From contig CAXHTR010000008.1 in assembly GCA_964019655.1 (NCBI GenBank), forward strand, positions 930,001 through 994,000: a DNA stretch of 64,000 nucleotides, read 5' to 3'. Below the pieces are notes generated by a model. That model was given only the letters and a program-made list of their open reading frames with translations. It was not told the origin of the DNA and made no database searches. The DNA comes from Perkinsela sp. pyNocScin1 (taxonomy: Eukaryota > Euglenozoa > Kinetoplastea > Prokinetoplastida > Perkinselidae). The position numbers and the translations under genes are program-made. Shown here piece after piece: positions 1 through 12,900 of the stretch (position 1 is the first letter of the stretch; each line of letters starts with the position of its first letter).

Positions 1-2
1 CT

Positions 3-2447
3 TTCCCGTGCGCTGTCGTGGCGTTCCAAAAGAGTCTGATGGCCGATGCAACGAACATGGAGCGCCTGGCACGCATAGCGTCACACGTCCCTGCGGATTT
101 CTATGGTGAGCTCGCGGCATTTTGCACGGCCAAGGGCCATCCTGGTGTCGCGATGCAGTGCTTTCCGCAGCTATCGCCGAAGAGTCGGCTCGTCATAGCC
201 CTGGAGCAGGAAGATTTACTGGAAGCGTGTCGCGCAGCGCGAGAGCTCGCTGATGCGCGCATGTGGGAGAAAGTCGGTGTCCTCGCGATGCAGACAGGCA
301 ATATCGACGTTGCGATCGAGGCGCTCACTGCCGCCGAGAGCTGGAAGAAGCTCATCGTTCTTCTCACTGCGCACCGTCGACTGGATGCTTTGGAGCGTGT
401 GTATCAGAATTCATGTGAAAGTGCAGATGCAAGCATGAAATTTACAGCAGCGCACTTGGCGAAGAATGCTGATGCAGCGCATGCAGTGCTCGAAGGTGCT
501 GGGGCACTGGGTGCGGCAGAGGCCTACAAGAAAAATTTTCAGAATGGTACTAAGCAGGCTGATCAAAACTTCACGCAAGAATTCACCCAGCCAGAGCCGA
601 CGAATTCTGTTGACTTTGCGCCAGTCAAGCAGGAGGTGGCAAGCTTCCCTGAGTTTCTTCCAGAAGGAAGGCAAGCGTCACCCGAGCCGATTTTTGAGAT
701 CCCTGGAAGCACACAGAACATCGATATTGCGCTTGGATTGGAACCGGTCAGCAGACCGGCAGAAAAAGAAACGAAAGAGCCAGAAATAAATGAATATCCA
801 TTTCAAGTTGAATCTTCTACGACTGAACAGGCGCAGCCATTTGAATTTGCATTAGAAGATGAAACAAAGGAGAACATCAGTGCTGTATCATCCATAGATG
901 AAGATCACACTGCAGTTGCTGAAACTGCAAAGATCGATGACTTTATACAGAGCTCAAGGGACAGTTTTGGTGCTTCGCAAGAAGAAGAGTTACTTTCTTC
1001 ACCAGAGTTGGAGCGAAGTGCAGTGGGTGAAACTGCGTTTGAAGTAAGCATAGAAGATGAGCCGAGTGAGGTCATTCCAACTCTGAACGAAAATATAACT
1101 TGTGAGTCATCGTCCGAAGCTGAAACGATCCAAAGTGTTGAAGTTTTGCGAACAGCGGAAGTTGCAGAGCCTGAAAATGTAGAGCTAGCTCTCGAGACAA
1201 GCTCTGCGGACCTTGAGGATCAGGACAAAGCTCTTCTAGTAACAGAAGAAGGACGTGCAGATGCAGTTGATGAATCTCGAGTGTCATCAAGCGACTCATC
1301 AAGCACAGTGAAAGAAGAAAATACTTTGCAAGAGGAATTCCCTGAAGAAAAAGATGAGGCGATAAGCCATAGAAGCGAAATCTCGCACGAGGGTTTGGAA
1401 AGCCTCTCTGTAGAGCAATCTAGCTCAGCTGATAATCACCAAACTCCACCCGAGGAGAATCAAAGCAGCCAGCGCATTGACGTGGAAATGAATGCGCTGC
1501 AGATCGAAGAGCCTGTGCAAGATGAGCCTCAAATACATCAGCCACAGAGCCCTGCCGTAGAAGCTCTCGAAGGTGGGTCCGAACAGGAGCCTTCGCCAAC
1601 ATTTGAAAACGCAAGATCGTCACCTGTCCAAGATCCTATCATACTTGGAGAAGATGAAAACGCCAATTCACCTGTGGAAGCTGGTGCCCAACAGCAAGAT
1701 GTTGCTGAGCCAGTAATCCCACCGCAAGAACCGACAAACGCCCATGAAGAGATCGCTATTGGCATGCCTCTCTCCATTGATAGCGTCGGTGAGCCATCCT
1801 TCACACCAGTGAACGCAAGCGATGCCGCACAGATTTTGACTGAAGAAGTACTAGCGCCGATAGAGCCATCTGTAGAAAAGATACAAACGAAAGTGATCGC
1901 CGATGAGCCTTTCGACGCTGTGCCTGCAGCCCCTACACAGAGTGCTGCGATCGAGCCACTCCAAGGAATTTTTGTCGAAGAACCTCGTGTCGTCGTACCA
2001 CCTGATGACCCATTTGCTGTAGAAAAGCAGACTCCTATCGATGATCAGCCAAAAGTTCAGTTTGAGATCTCAACGTCCGCTTCATCAACTGGATCACTAA
2101 ATACCAGCACGAGCCAGATTAATGGCTCCTACGGACAAGTGTACCAGCAGCCATACGTCTTTAAGAACCCGAATCCGGCAAATCTTACTACCGACCAAGC
2201 AGCCGATGCCTTCACGTTCGGCGACGACCCAAATCAGACCCATACCATACAGAATACTGTTTATCCAAATCCAATAGCAGCTACAGACGCCACGCAGGTC
2301 AGCACTGAGAACGCATCTGTCTATGCAAGCAATGCGACCGGCGCTCCGTCAGCAGCTATAGCTCCCAAGCTCACTGATTATTTCTACTTCAGTGCTTCGA
2401 GTGACTCAGAAGACGAAGGTGGTCAAACACCAGCCAGTAGCAATTGA
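3..2447 (+). CDS. Coatomer alpha/beta'-type subunit, best fit beta'-COP, 5' end outside window
   Basis: The frame is open to the left edge, so the WD40 part expected in this family is missing only because the window cuts it. The first ~175 codons form a helical solenoid with the coatomer signature: a 'VP...AAFCTAKGHPGVAM' repeat, then 'SRLVIALEQEDLLEA' and 'WEKVGVLAMQTGN'. This pattern is shared by alpha- and beta'-COP, which form the membrane-distal cage of COPI vesicles in Golgi-to-ER transport. The absence of a folded alpha-COP C-terminal domain favours beta'-COP (Sec27/COPB2). About 630 residues of low-complexity, Glu/Ser/Pro-rich, acidic sequence follow. Beta'-COP normally ends in an acidic tail of about 100 residues, so this one is greatly extended. 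The family is supported by the solenoid; the paralogue is inferred. Confidence 0.62.
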   Translation, partial: FPCAVVAFQKSLMADATNMERLARIASHVPADFYGELAAFCTAKGHPGVAMQCFPQLSPKSRLVIALEQEDLLEACRAARELADARMWEKVGVLAMQTGNIDVAIEALTAAESWKKLIVLLTAHRRLDALERVYQNSCESADASMKFTAAHLAKNADAAHAVLEGAGALGAAEAYKKNFQNGTKQADQNFTQEFTQPEPTNSVDFAPVKQEVASFPEFLPEGRQASPEPIFEIPGSTQNIDIALGLEPVSRPAEKETKEPEINEYPFQVESSTTEQAQPFEFALEDETKENISAVSSIDEDHTAVAETAKIDDFIQSSRDSFGASQEEELLSSPELERSAVGETAFEVSIEDEPSEVIPTLNENITCESSSEAETIQSVEVLRTAEVAEPENVELALETSSADLEDQDKALLVTEEGRADAVDESRVSSSDSSSTVKEENTLQEEFPEEKDEAISHRSEISHEGLESLSVEQSSSADNHQTPPEENQSSQRIDVEMNALQIEEPVQDEPQIHQPQSPAVEALEGGSEQEPSPTFENARSSPVQDPIILGEDENANSPVEAGAQQQDVAEPVIPPQEPTNAHEEIAIGMPLSIDSVGEPSFTPVNASDAAQILTEEVLAPIEPSVEKIQTKVIADEPFDAVPAAPTQSAAIEPLQGIFVEEPRVVVPPDDPFAVEKQTPIDDQPKVQFEISTSASSTGSLNTSTSQINGSYGQVYQQPYVFKNPNPANLTTDQAADAFTFGDDPNQTHTIQNTVYPNPIAATDATQVSTENASVYASNATGAPSAAIAPKLTDYFYFSASSDSEDEGGQTPASSN

Positions 2448-2570
2448 AGAGGTCGAGGCTTATGAAATAATCAGCGCAAAGCTTTTCTGTCAGAAAAGAA
2501 TTTTCTACTAATAACTTTCATCCATGCCACTTTGCTTTCCCTTTTACTCGTAAATGCACCATTGCGCCCC

Positions 2571-3806
2571 ATGATGGATATGCTTCAAAATTTGGATTCT
2601 TCGCTCCTCACGAACTGGCACGAGAGCAACATGGCCCGCGTGCTTTACATCGGCTACGCCTCCAGCGTCGTCACTGACGCGCTCGTGCACCCCTTCATTC
2701 AGTGGCAGTACCCCAAGCACCACGCCGAGCCCCTCAAAAAGCCCGAGGCCATGCCGACCCTGTCCAAAATGTACAAGCGGAAGGCCTATGCATTCACAAC
2801 AGACCCATCACGCCTGCTGATCTTGCCACTCTCGCACATGTTCCTTTTTTCGTATGTGCGCACGGCCCGGGCCCTCCTGACGTACACCGTCGATGAGCCG
2901 AAGGTCAGGGCACACGTCAGAAAGCTGAGCCAATCGAAAAATCCGACGTGGAGCCAAGTGCTTCATATCGACACTCTTCTCACCAGCCAAAAGCAATTGC
3001 CTCGCCGCTGGACGACATCCGAAAAAACGCAGTTCTACGCCCAGCAGTACTCTCTGTACGCGCTCAGTGCGTGCTCGCTGCTCACCAGCAGCATTTACTA
3101 CGCGTGCGCCCGCTCGATGTGCAATGTCCTCGAGTTCCGGCGCAACGAGCGCGACCACTGCGGTCGTGTGCTCTACCCGAGCTTTATTTTCGCCCTCCGA
3201 GAGACCAATCGCCGCCGCGGCATCTACTCGTGGTTCCCGACGTGCCTCATCGCTGGCTGCACCAGCGCGATGCTCTCCTACGCCTTGCCGCTCTTCTTGC
3301 TCATGAACGAGGCCGCGTTCAACCCTCGAAAGGAGCGCGAGCCCATCGCCCGGCGCCTTTTACGAGATTTTTCAAGATTGGCTGACGTTGACATCGAAAA
3401 ATCACTCAGCCTCAAGCGCTTCTCCCTGCCAGCGGCCGACACCTTCCTCGCCAACATGGAGGCCGCGATGGCATTGTGTGCTGTTGGCGTGGCTGCCTCG
3501 ATCCCGTTCCAGGCGGCGCTCTCCGCCTTCCGCGCCGACGTCTGGCTGCACAATCTCTACAACAAAGAGCTCCGGACCTTCCGGCAGTACGCGCGCAGCG
3601 AGCGCCAGCACCTTCGGCACATTTTACATTCTTCCCGCAAGTTCATCCGGCGTAACTCGCTCAAGCGTTTTTTGATTCACGCGAACCCCTACGCCATGGG
3701 CAAGACTGGGCTGCTGCGCTCGTGCGCACGCCACATCGTCGCAAAGTCGCTCCCGTTCAGCTTTTGCTGGGCTGTGTATCGCGCGCTCGACGGGCCAGTG
3801 GGTTAA
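2571..3806 (+). CDS. Divergent SLC25/mitochondrial-carrier-like membrane protein
   Basis: A 411-residue protein. The upstream part of the frame has no ATG, so I start at the first in-frame ATG. A separate ATG at 2524 opens only a 9-codon frame upstream. Six hydrophobic segments are visible (about residues 25-45, 82-105, 158-185, 222-250, 295-325 and 385-405). Pieces resemble carrier repeats: 'LVHPF' in helix 1, 'ETNRRRGIYSWF' before helix 4 (carriers have an EG-type loop there), and 'ASIPFQAALSAFRAD' in helix 5, where carriers have Px[DE]xx[KR]. The acidic and basic gate residues are mostly lost, as in degenerate members such as MTCH2. Substrate and even membrane are unknown. It sits on the same strand between the coatomer and midasin genes. 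Confidence 0.45.
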   Translation: MMDMLQNLDSSLLTNWHESNMARVLYIGYASSVVTDALVHPFIQWQYPKHHAEPLKKPEAMPTLSKMYKRKAYAFTTDPSRLLILPLSHMFLFSYVRTARALLTYTVDEPKVRAHVRKLSQSKNPTWSQVLHIDTLLTSQKQLPRRWTTSEKTQFYAQQYSLYALSACSLLTSSIYYACARSMCNVLEFRRNERDHCGRVLYPSFIFALRETNRRRGIYSWFPTCLIAGCTSAMLSYALPLFLLMNEAAFNPRKEREPIARRLLRDFSRLADVDIEKSLSLKRFSLPAADTFLANMEAAMALCAVGVAASIPFQAALSAFRADVWLHNLYNKELRTFRQYARSERQHLRHILHSSRKFIRRNSLKRFLIHANPYAMGKTGLLRSCARHIVAKSLPFSFCWAVYRALDGPVG

Positions 3807-3914
3807 CTCGTAAATTTGCCGCCAAAATCGATCGTCCCGCAATTTTTCAAAATTTTTCGACTTCTCACAAATTTTACTTCTTCTCCTCGTCATAACTTTC
3901 TACTTTAGTCAAAA

Positions 3915-6900
3915 ATGCCATTCCCAAACGAATTCGTTCCGGTCCACTGCGCCAAGGCGAACATCGCCAACGTCCGCTGCGCGCTCCGCGTGTCCCGGAC
4001 AGTCCTCCTGTACGGGCCGCAGGGCGCTGGCAAGACGCACACGATATTCGCCTGCGCGACCGAGTGTGGCCACCCCAGCGCCCACGTGCTGCCCGCGCTC
4101 CTCGACGAGACGAGCGACAGCGCCGACCTCATCGGCGGCCTTGTGTGCACCGAGACGCCCGGCGAGCTCGCGTGGGAGGACGGCCCGATGCTCCGCGCGA
4201 TGCGCGCGGGGCGCTGGCTTCTCCTCGAAGACGTCGACATGCTCAGCCAGGACGTCTTGACGACGCTCGCGCGCCTCCGCGACGGGTCACGCTCGTTCTA
4301 TGTGAGTGGCCTCGGCGATATTCCCATTCACACAGACTTTCGCGTCATTGGCACAACCTCAACAAACGCTTCAGAGACAGCAGAAGAGCCCAAGACGCAG
4401 GGGCTCTTCGATTCTTTTAGTAAAGCGACGAAGTCGGGCATCGGTGTCGTGCAGTGGATGCGCGTGCCGCTGCACCCGCCGAGCATCGCGGACATGCACG
4501 AGATCGTCACAGCGCTCTACGGCGACGTCTTCGACAATTTCGTCATCCAAGATTTTCTGATAACGCCCTTCGTGCGCTTTGCGCCGGTCATTCGAAATAT
4601 TGACAACCGGCACATCTCCATGCGCGACATGCTCAAGATCTGCCGCCGGCTCCGCGCGGCTGCTGAAATCCCCTCCAAGGCCCAGCAGGCCCGCCACGTG
4701 AGCGGGGCCATGCGCCAGAGCATTTTGTTTCACTTCACGGATGTGCTGCTGGCGTCGCTCGCCGACGAGCAGCGGCGGCTCGCCGTCGGGCGGGACCTCT
4801 GCGAGTTCTTTGGGTGCGGCGCCGCAGTCATCGAGGCGTACCTCGCGACCGAGCTGCCGGCGCTCGCCTTCTGCGCGGACGAGGGCGTCGTGCAGGTCGG
4901 CCGCGCGGCGCACAGCGCCTCCCAGAAGTTCATAGAGAAGCGCACAGTGCAGCGGGACACATCGCTGCCCTTCGCGCCAGTCCGCCACACGATGCGCATC
5001 CTCGAGCGCATTCTGAACTGCGTGCGCTTCCGCGAGCCCGTCGTGCTCACCGGCGACACGGGCATCGGCAAGACGCACGCGGTGAGCGTGCTGGCGGACA
5101 TGTGCTGCCCGACGCGGCTCGTTGTCGTCAACCTGAGCCAGAACACTGAGTACGCCGACTTTATAGGCGGCTGGAAGCCCAGGAACCGCATGCACGCCTT
5201 CGCAGCGCTTTTTCAGCGTTTTAGTGAAAAATTCGAGCAGTCCTTTGATGTACAGAAGAACGCAGCGTTCCTCCAGGTTCTGCGGCAGAGCTACGCGCGC
5301 ATCACGACGAGCGGCAGCCTCGACCGCGGCGACCAGCGCAAATTCCTCAAAGTCGTGTCGACAGGCTGCGCCACAGCCCTCCAGAATTTGAAGTCGATGT
5401 CGGCAGAATCTCGCACAGAGTGGGAAAAAATTGATGAAAAAGCCCAGCAGCTGCGGAGCAGTCTCGACGGAAGTGCGAACCCGCTCTCCTTCGAGTACCG
5501 CGAGGGCGTCCTGCGCGAGTGCCAGCGCAAGGGCTACTGGCTGCTCCTCGACGAGGTCAACCTCGCGCCCTCGGCGGTGCTCGACCGCATCAGCGCGGCG
5601 CTCGAGAGCGACGACGCGGACCCGCGGTTTCACTTATTTGCGTGCATGAACCCGACGGGCGCCGGGAAGAAGGGCCTGCCCGCCTCGCTGCAGACGCGCT
5701 TCACGACGGTTTTCGTCGACGAGCCGCGCGAGCGCGACGACTTGCAACTACTTGCCAAATTTTATCTGGACAGCGCCGTCGAGGCCCCGCCGTGCGCCGA
5801 GCTCGTCGATTTTTTCGAAAATGTCCGCGCGCAGGCGGCGGGCGGCGCCCTCACAAACATCACTGACGGCACGGCCGAGAACCCGCACTACTCTGTGCGA
5901 TCTTTTTGCAGGGCGCTTTCGTTCTGTGCGCGCTATACACGAAAAATCGGCTTCGCGAGGGCCCTGAAGGACGGCCTGCTCATGACCTTTGCCACGCAGC
6001 TCGCCCCGGGCCACCAGGACTTACTTGAAAAAGACATCGAGCGAATCATTTTCAAAAAGAACGTGCCGCTGGCGAGTGTACCGGTAGACTACTCGAAGGA
6101 AATCGAAAAATTTCTTTCTGTCGACAATGACACGACGAGTGACCGCTTCAAGGTCGGCCACTTTGCCATTCCAGTGGGCAGCGCACCCCCAAAGCCGATG
6201 GCCGACTTTGTGGTGACGCCGAGCGTCTACCTGAACCTCCGCAACATCATGCGCTGCGTCATCGCGCGCAAGCCCATCCTTCTGCAGGGCCCGACGAGCG
6301 CTGGCAAGACCTCGATGGTCGAGTACCTCGCACGCCGCAGCGGCCACGAATTCATCCGCATCAACAACCACAAGTGCATTGAGATCGCTGACTACTTCGG
6401 GCAGTACGTGCAGGCGGCGGACGGGTCCATTACGTATGCCGACGGCCCGCTCGTCGTCGCCGCTCGCACAGGCGCCTGGGTTGTCCTCGACGAGCTCAAT
6501 CTCGCGCCCTCAGACGTCCTTGAGGCGCTCAACCGCCTTTTGGACGACAACCGCGAGCTCTTCGTGCCCGAGACGCAGGAGCGCATCGTCCCGGCGCCGC
6601 AGTTTCACATCTTCGCGACGCAGAACCCGCCAAAGTGGGCGGGCAGCGCCACCTACGGCGGGCGCTTCACTTTGTCAAAAGCGTTCCTCAACCGCTTCAT
6701 GCAGATCCGCGTCGGCGACATCCCGGCCGACGAGGTCTCGCAAATGCTCAGCAGCCCCGCCTTCGCGCTCCCCGCGTCCTTCGTCAGCCGAATCCTCAAA
6801 GTAAAAGCCGAGCTCGAGCTCATTCGGAGCCGCTCGAACATTTTAGATGGAAAAATGAGCTATATCACCCCGCGCGACCTCTTCCGCTGGGCGAAGCGCC

Positions 6901-9900
6901 GCCCCGCGTCGCTCCAGGCGCTCGCGGGCCATGGCCTTTTTCTCTTCGGCGAAAAGTGCCGCAACGAGGCCGACCGCGTGGCCGTCCAGCGCGCCCTGGC
7001 CAAGCACTGCGGCTTCAGCACGCGCGCCGCGAACGCGAGCGAGGCCGGCGGGTTCACGGCGCAGTCTGGCTTCGAGACTGTGTGCTACGACCTCAGTGCC
7101 TGGGAGGAGCTCCAACCGTATTTGGAAAAGCTCAGCGAGGTTCTCAAAAAATATGCCCTTGTGCTCACTGACCGCGTCAAGCGCCTTCTGGTGTTCGTCG
7201 GCCTCTGCCTCGTGCACAACGAGCCGGCGCTCCTCGTCGGCGAGACGGGCACGGGCAAGACGACAGTCTGCCAGATCTGGTCCGAGGTCCTCGGGCGGCC
7301 GCTCTTCGTCGTCAACTGCCACCAGCACACAGAGACGAGCGACCTCATCGGGTCTTTCTATCCAGTGCGAGAGAATTCTGACTCTATCGAAAATTCAGAG
7401 AAACTTTTCGAGTGGCGCGACGGGCCCGTCACCGCCGCGATGCGCAACGGCCACCTCGTTCTGCTCGACGAAGTCAATCTCGCCGAAGAAAACGTCGTCG
7501 AGCGCCTCAACTCCGTCCTCGACCACTCGCGCTCGCTGACGCTCACTGAGAAGGGCGGCGCCCTCGCCGACCGCGTCGTCAGCGCGCACCCGGACTTCCG
7601 CATCATGGCGACGATGAACCCCGGCGGCGACTTCGGCAAGAAGGAGCTCTCCGCGGCCCTCCGCAACCGCTTCAGCGAGTCCTACGTCGCGTGGCGCCCG
7701 ACGCGGGACGAGCTTTATCAGGTCGTGTCCCTGCGGCTCGAGCGCAATTTTTGTACTGGTGAAGCAAGGCTTGCGAACATTCCAGAGATCACTGCGGCTG
7801 TCATTGATGTTTTTTGGCAGCAGTCGGCCAACGTGTCGATGCGTGACATTCTCGCCTTCGTTGACTTTTTCTGCAAGGCCTGCGCCCCGTTGCCCGGCGC
7901 CATTTCCACTGCAATGATCGCCGAAATTTTGAAGCAGGGGCAGATTCTCCTCAATTTACACGCCGACGGGTCAGACGGTCATCGTCTGCGCGAGCACGCC
8001 CGCCAGCACTACGTCTGGGACACGCTGCCGCAGATTCCCTCGCCGCTCGCCAAGTTTGACGAGTTTCTCAGTAAAACGAACGACCAGAGTCTCTCAAATT
8101 ACTTCATACACGCGAACGCCACAAAGCGCAACCTTTCGAGCGTCCTCCGCGCGATGGTCCTCGACGAGAAGCCGATCCTCCTCGAAGGCACCGCCGGGAT
8201 GGGCAAGACATCGCTCGTGAGCCTTCTTTCTGTCCTCTACACCGGCAAGCCGGTGGTCCGCATCAACCTGAGCGAGCAGAGCGACTGGATGGACCTCATT
8301 GGGACGTTTATTCCCTGGAACGAGCCGAGCGCTGACCCGGGCGCGGCCTCCCCGAAGACGACCTTCCGCTGGAACGACGGCATTCTGCTGTCCGCCGTCC
8401 GCGAGGGCCGCTGGGTGGTCCTCGACGAGCTCAACCTCGCGCCGCAGAGCGTCCTCGAGGGCCTCAACTCGCTCTTCGACCACCGCCGGAGCCTTTTCCT
8501 GCCAGAGTTTAATGAGTATGTCCACGCGGGCCCCGGCTTCCGAATATTCGCGTGCCAGAACCCGACGAGCGACGGCGGCGGGCGCAAGGGCTTGCCAAGG
8601 TCGCTCCTCAACCGGTTTCTGCTCATCGCAGTCGAGCCCTTCGATATGGAGGATCTCGAGAAAATTGTCTCGCACACTATCGAGAATGCAAGTTCTCAAC
8701 AATCTAGTAGTGCTGCCCTCCCCGAGGCCTTTGTGCGCGGTGTACTGGCCGGTATCACAGCCTTCACGCAGAAGCGGGAATCTGGAAACGGCTACGCCCG
8801 GGGCAGCGCCTTCGAAATTAATTTGAGAGACACCGTGCGCTGGGTCCAGCTGACGCTCGCAGAGTGGGATGCGCTCACAGACCGGGGCCATACAACCAGT
8901 ACACCCCACATGCTTCACATCGTGTATTGTACGATTGTACAGCGTCTTCGGGCCCGAGAAGAGCAGGTTGACCTCATGCAGACACTGGCAGCCTCGCTCG
9001 CAGACCAGATGGATGATACCAGAGATAGTGCGCAATCACTCATGGACACCTTTCTCGCTGCAGCGAGTCCAGGCAGGTGGCAGGCGCTCGACGAGCGCAC
9101 GCTACTGGCCAATGGCATTCCCTTTACGCTGCCGGGTCTATCCGAAAATCTTTCAGAGATTTCTGAGGAAAGGATTCGCCTGCTGCCGTCCCAGAGCGCC
9201 GCACTCACAGCGATATGCCTCGCAGCCCACCACGGCGTCCAGCCAGTCATTCTCAGTGGGGCCTCCGGCGTCGGCAAGTCAACGCTCATTTATGCCGCCG
9301 GTGCGCTCTTCCGCAAGAAAGTCCTGTCGCTGCACCTCAGCGCTGGTGCCGATACAATAGATCTCCTCGGCGGCTTTCAGCAGTCGACCGCCGCCGACGG
9401 TGGCGACAAGCGCCTCTTCCAGTGGAAGGACAGCTTGTTGGTGCAGGCGATCGAGGCAGGCGACTGGCTCGTGCTCGAGGACGCCAATTTTATTCCGTGC
9501 TCGGTGCTCGACCGCCTCAACCCGCTGTGCGAGCCCGATGGCGTGCTGGTGCTCAACGAGCAGGGGCGCCTGCCCGACGGGTCCCTGCGTGTGGTCCACC
9601 CCCATCCCGAGTTCCGCCTCTTCTTTACGCTGAACAGCGCCTACGGGGAGCTCTCGAAAGCAATGCGGAACCGAGGTCTTGAGCTGCACATCTTTGGGTT
9701 TGATGATAGTGTGCACAGTCTTAGGAGTGTTGCACCTCGGCGCTCGCTCCCAGTGAATGATTGTAGCAGTGCCATCTCGTTGATAAGTATGCTAAACGCA
9801 CTGAACCCCACGATGCCTGCGGCAAAAGTGGAAAAGCTCGTGCGATTCCACCTAGCCAAGTACGGCGATACGCAAAGTTTAGTTTCACTCTTCCGCGCCG

Positions 9901-12900
9901 CACGAAGCTGGGACGGAGCGAATGCCGACCAATTTGCCTGTGCGATGAAGCTCTTATACCCAAACAATGATTTGGATCAGTCTTTACTTGGAATGAACGA
10001 AAATTTACTAGAAGTACCACTCTGTTACTTCGGGAGCACTCCTATCGACGCGTCGCAGCTCTCTCACTTGGCGCAGTGGCCGCAAACGCCCGAAGCCTTA
10101 AACCAGCAGCGTATTCACTTTTCGATGCTGCGCCGCGACGCGAGCGGGCCGAGCTTCACCGACACTCTGCAGGCGATATTCGACCGAGGCGAGTCTCGGA
10201 ACAGCCGTTTAAAGACGGCCGAAAAATGCTTTGGCGCAGAGTACAGACAACTGCAGGAGGTGGCGTGGGCCGAGTTTGACCGCTCTGGGTACCACGGCGT
10301 ACTCAGTTATCTTCTCAGGAAGAGATTTACTATGCAGGCTGACGTCCTTCCAGAGCTCGAAGGCCTCCAGCATTTTTTCGAAAAGGCAGCACACAAAATT
10401 CAAAGTGAGACCTTCGACACCTTTGAGAACTGCGTCCGTTTTTTCAGTGCACTGGCCACAGCAGCCCAGACGGCAGCAGGCACGCGCGCCAGTGCCCTCG
10501 AGCGGGTCGCGCTCCTCGGCTACCTCCTGCGTACTGGCGTACAGGCCCGCGTCTTCGAGAGCGACTCGCAGCAGGCGCTTACAGCCTGCGCGCAGTACTT
10601 CTTGCGCGGCGCTGATCTCGAGCAGCTCACTGTCAAAGACATCGTCCAGCGCAAAACTGTGCAGGCAGTGCTCGGCCACGCCCTTCCAAAAAAGAGCGCG
10701 ATTGACACAGTCTTTGCCGTTTCTGTCATCAGGAAATCTACACACATTGAGGGAGTCCAGCCAATACAAGAAATGGACACAGTCTCGACTGCGCTGCGTT
10801 CCATCGCATCTGATAACGAAGAAATTCCAACGGCGATAGCCAGGCTCATCCAAAGCCCAGCTTTTATAGATGCAACGAACACCAATGGGCTACGGTATGT
10901 ACAGGAGGTGCTTGCCTCGTACAGCGCAGCTTTTGAGAGTAATGCCTTCCCCACAGGCGCCATTGGCGAGTGTGTCACCGCCATGGAGTTGAGCCAGCAG
11001 CCGAATATCGTCGACTTGGAGGTCACAGCGGCAAAGGTTCTCGCAACAAAGCTTTTCGGTGAAAATTTCATACTGATCGCTATGGAAACAGCGCCGAATA
11101 GTCCTGAGCAGCGACTCATCGACGCCGCTGGCCTCTGGGCGTTCCTCGGCGCGGCGCTCTGCCACGCCGCCGCCCCAGCGAGTCCTATCCACCCAGAGCT
11201 TGAGAAGCGCCTGCTCGCCGATATGTTCGCAGGTAAAAGAGCCTTCTGGGCCACAGAACTTGAGGCGTTAGAGCAAGGAGCGCAATGCTTCTCGCCGGGA
11301 TACGAGAGCCACACGCTCGAGAACATCGTCCTCGAGCGCCTCGACAAGTGCCCGGACATCCCATACAGTGCAGAAGAGATCGACGCCGTCACGTACAGCG
11401 ACTTTTTTGTTCTCGTCCGCGCCTTCATTGCTTCGATAATATCTGAAAATTCCCTGCAGAGTCTTTTTCAGGCATTGCAGCACCCGCAGGCCAACGCTGA
11501 CGAGACCATCGCCGCAATTGAGCGCGTGTGTGGCGCAGCAAGCGGCATGCAGCGCCAGCTGCTCTCCGAGAAGTGGAGCGCCTACCCTTCGGCGGCGCTT
11601 TTGTCGCTCGGCATTGCGCTGCTCACGCACGGCCTTATGCTCTGGAAGTTTACGGTATACAGCAGCGCGCTGCCACGCCCGTCGCGCATTTTCGTCAGTG
11701 CTTTGAGTGTGCCGAGTGGAAATTCACAGTTGTCTGCGAAGGACTTTTCTGCATTTATGCCCTACGTCGATGGGAAGATCAGTGCGATCGAGCATGGCGA
11801 TGGGTATAGTTCACAAAATATCGAAATGCTCTATAAGACATTGCAATTTTCAATGGAAAAGGCCTCCATGCCCCGACACGAGCCCGAGGTGTTCCACGCC
11901 CTCCTCCAGCGGCTTTCTGTTTTGCACCGTGTGTGCTACCGCACCGACGCTGACTGCGGCACGCGGAAAGGCCTCACTGTCACGTTCTACGGCGAGGGCT
12001 CAGACCGCATCGAAGAAATATCCACGGAGGAGGACACCCAGAAGCACGCGGAGACCTACGCCGCGATGACGAACACGTGGGACATTGACACAGAGTCGAG
12101 CGAAGTTTTAACGAACCGCAGGCTCAGAGAGATGCAGGCGGCGCAGCTCATTGAGTCGCTGGACACATATGAAAATTATGCAGCGCAGCATATGAAAAGA
12201 ATTTTATCAAAATTAATTAGTAGTGTCGGCGACGCAGCACTAACTCTAGAATCGAAACCAATTTTCGACTGCGACACCATTGCGCAGGCATTGCAGCTCA
12301 ACCTCTTTGACTTTGCGCAGGCCAACGGCTTGGTCGAGGCGAGTGATATGCGGTCCATGCTCGCGAAGCTTTCCCAAGTCATGGGCGCGAAAAGGAAAGC
12401 GCTCGAGATGGCAAGCTCGCAAGTCGAAGTCGAGCAGATAGGCGAGCAGTGCGATGTCTATAGGGAAAGCTTTCTCACTGCCCTCCAGGGCATCGAGGAG
12501 TGTATCATTACGCCGCTTAGGACCATCGCGTCAGAACGTATCGAGACCGACCCCTCGAACGAATACTATCTCCTCCTGAGTAAACAGCTCACCGTCCTGC
12601 GTGAGAGCCATCCGCATACGACACCCTTCATCACCCTTGTGAGCCGCATGGAGGCCATTTTTAAGTCTGTGCATGAGATCTCAACTGCTTACAATAATAC
12701 AGAGCTCTGCGCCCTCCTGCCGGAAGTCGCCGCGTGCTGCCTGCGCTGGCGGCAGGCTGAGCTTTCGTCCTATGTCGGAAAGCTCAGCGCGATGCGAGCC
12801 GAGATGGAGCGCTCGAGCGTCTACGAGCGCTGGCTGCCCTTCCGCTCGATGGTGCGCTCGCTCATCGACGAGAGTACATCATTGGATGAGGCGCACGCGG

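Noticed and set aside
3860..3914. Pyrimidine-rich tract with AG before the midasin ATG as a trans-splice acceptor
   Set aside because: Some genes show such a tract, but others (the carrier at 34567 and the orphan at 31771) have no AG between the tract and ATG, so trans-splicing is not consistently supported.
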